Assembly: GCA_023433755.1 (NCBI GenBank)
Contig: JAEYUA010000151.1
Span: 1-6,586 of the forward strand
Origin: Bacteroidota bacterium
Lineage (GTDB): Bacteria; Bacteroidota; Bacteroidia; Chitinophagales; Chitinophagaceae
Length of the DNA: 6,586 bases
Reading direction: 5' to 3'
Part shown: positions 5,975 to 6,586 of the stretch, in pieces
How positions within the stretch are numbered: the stretch's first letter is position 1
Layout: every line of letters starts with the position of its first letter
The notes under the pieces: generated by a model
What the model was told of the DNA's origin: nothing
The model's input: the letters and a program-made list of their open reading frames with translations, nothing else
Database searches by the model: none
Made by a program: the position numbers and the translations under genes

Positions 5975-6010
5975 CTTTGCGTGGTCTTTGCGTACTCTGC
6001 GAACTTTGCG
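5975..6010 (+). repeat. Short direct repeat array, four CTTTGCG copies
   Basis: CTTTGCG occurs at 5975, 5986 and 6004, with a one-mismatch copy CTCTGCG at 5995. Unit spacings are 11, 9 and 9 bp. The array begins 13 bp after the stop codon of the small CxxC gene. It has no coding explanation in any frame with family support. Confidence 0.65.
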
Positions 6011-6050
6011 GTTAATGTATTTAAGTATAAGAAAAAGGCAAGGCCGGGAA

Positions 6051-6078
6051 GGTAGCTTTCGCTGAAGCTACAGCTACC
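6051..6078 (+). repeat. Compound hairpin between convergent genes
   Basis: GTAGCTT (6052-6058) pairs with AAGCTAC (6065-6071) around a 6-nt loop. Alternatively GGTAGCT (6051-6057) pairs with AGCTACC (6072-6078), so two mutually exclusive folds exist. It lies between the convergent small CxxC gene and the glycosyltransferase gene. It might help terminate either transcript, but there is no adjacent T run on the plus strand and only a distant one on the minus strand. Confidence 0.45.
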
Positions 6079-6079
6079 A

Positions 6080-6146
6080 GGGAACGGTAAGTAGTTAACT
6101 AAACTAGTAATTTCATTACAATAATTCACTACTTTACCTTCGTCCT
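6080..6146 (+). repeat. Nested inverted repeat with CGGTAAGTAGTT arm
   Basis: GGTAAGTAGT (6086-6095) pairs with ACTACTTTACC (6128-6138) with one bulged T. Inside the 32-nt loop a second hairpin GTAAT/ATTAC (6107-6119) and the palindrome TAGTTAACTA (6092-6101) are present. The outer sequences AGGGAAC and TTCGTCCT are also roughly complementary, so the ends look like imperfect terminal inverted repeats of about 17-19 bp. Both ends resemble the element left of the CxxC gene (5591-5613). Confidence 0.5.
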
Positions 6147-6170
6147 GGTTACAAGGTTCATTCCATTCTC

Positions 6171-6586
6171 TCAGCCCTTACTTACCGCCTCCCCGCCTTC
6201 CCGGCTATATTCATCCGAATTCAAACCAGCCTGCTCCAAAAAATACTTCGCAGGTGAAGCTGGAAATTTTTCTTTGAACAAATCAAAAGATTTGCGACCC
6301 ATTTTATGCCAGTCATCCCGGCAGGCCCAGGCCAGGCTCATGATCCTGTCAATCTCCTCAGGCGAAGCATCCTGACATACCCAGCCATTATTATTGAAAA
6401 TAGACCACTCCGGCATGTCACCAATTTTGCTCACAACCACGGGCCGGCTCATGGCCATTGCTTCCACCACCGCCAGTGGCATCGCATCAATATGCGTGAT
6501 CTGTAAAAGAATGTGCGCTTCTTCCAGTGCCTTTTTCACATCATTCACATGACCTTCAAAAAATATTTTATCAGCCAGCTTCTTTT
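6171..6586 (-). CDS. GT4-family (group 1) glycosyltransferase, C-terminal part, 5' end cut by window edge
   Basis: The gene reads leftward to TGA at 6171-6173 and is open to the right edge, so 137 C-terminal residues are visible. A GTG at 6548 could be read as a start, but the frame continues upstream with KKLADKIFFEGH, which is the normal lead-in (V-x-F-x-G-H) of the GT-B C-terminal domain, so the true start lies outside the window. Next come DVKKALEEAHILLQITHIDAMPLAVVEAMAMSRPVV and the segment ending in IGDMPEW. This corresponds to the sugar-nucleotide-binding E-x7-E motif of GT4 enzymes, here in the form D-x7-E, with Ser-Arg where AxGxPVV usually has Gly-x. The C-terminus has the usual helical tail (ASPEEIDRIM, MGRKSFDLFKEKF). 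Such enzymes move a sugar from a nucleotide donor to a glycan, lipid or protein acceptor on the cytoplasmic side. Donor and acceptor cannot be told from this part. Confidence 0.9.
   Translation of the reverse strand, partial: KKLADKIFFEGHVNDVKKALEEAHILLQITHIDAMPLAVVEAMAMSRPVVVSKIGDMPEWSIFNNNGWVCQDASPEEIDRIMSLAWACRDDWHKMGRKSFDLFKEKFPASPAKYFLEQAGLNSDEYSREGGEAVSKG

Noticed and set aside
5874..6065. 63-codon open frame overlapping the CxxC gene and the CTTTGCG array
   Set aside because: It reads out of frame across the CxxC gene and then translates the repeat array; no signal of coding.
6134..6142. Plus-strand promoter TACCTTCG in the convergent region
   Set aside because: One mismatch to the -7 consensus, and no gene on the plus strand follows before the window end.

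Overview
The window looks like an ordinary chromosomal stretch from a Bacteroidota bacterium, plausibly of the Chitinophagaceae type. This is inferred from three things: none of the start codons has a recognisable Shine-Dalgarno sequence, two perfect TAnnTTTG-type -7 boxes (TACCTTTG) sit upstream of genes, and the gene products resemble families common in that phylum. No rRNA, tRNA, CRISPR array, insertion sequence, phage gene or defence system is visible.

Layout from left to right. (1) Positions 1-797, minus strand: the 5' part of a FabH-like ketoacyl-ACP synthase III, cut by the left edge. (2) Divergent from it, plus strand: a 74-residue two-helix membrane protein of the DUF2905 type (848-1072), followed after 37 bp by a Tat-signal flavin monoamine-oxidase-like protein (1110-2465). 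These two are probably co-transcribed. (3) 2649-4460: the translational GTPase TypA/BipA, with its own -7 box and a clear intrinsic terminator. (4) 4717-5550: an M48-type zinc metalloprotease lipoprotein. (5) 5735-5962: a small exported or membrane protein with a CxxC motif, unknown function. (6) 6171-6586, minus strand: the C-terminal part of a GT4-like glycosyltransferase, cut by the right edge.

The genes do not form an evident single pathway; they are housekeeping and envelope functions (fatty acid or lipid condensation, translation under stress, periplasmic protein turnover, glycan transfer). No previously undescribed multigene system can be supported.

The part that rewards a second look is intergenic. 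Four degenerate 7-bp tandem arrays, each with a different consensus, flank typA on both sides. One lies in its probable 5' leader and three between its terminator and the next gene, where they are interleaved with two copies of a 25-bp direct repeat. Around the small CxxC gene are nested inverted repeats that share a CGGTAAGTAGTT core, and a four-copy CTTTGCG array lies just downstream of it. No gene-free stretch exceeds 300 bp.
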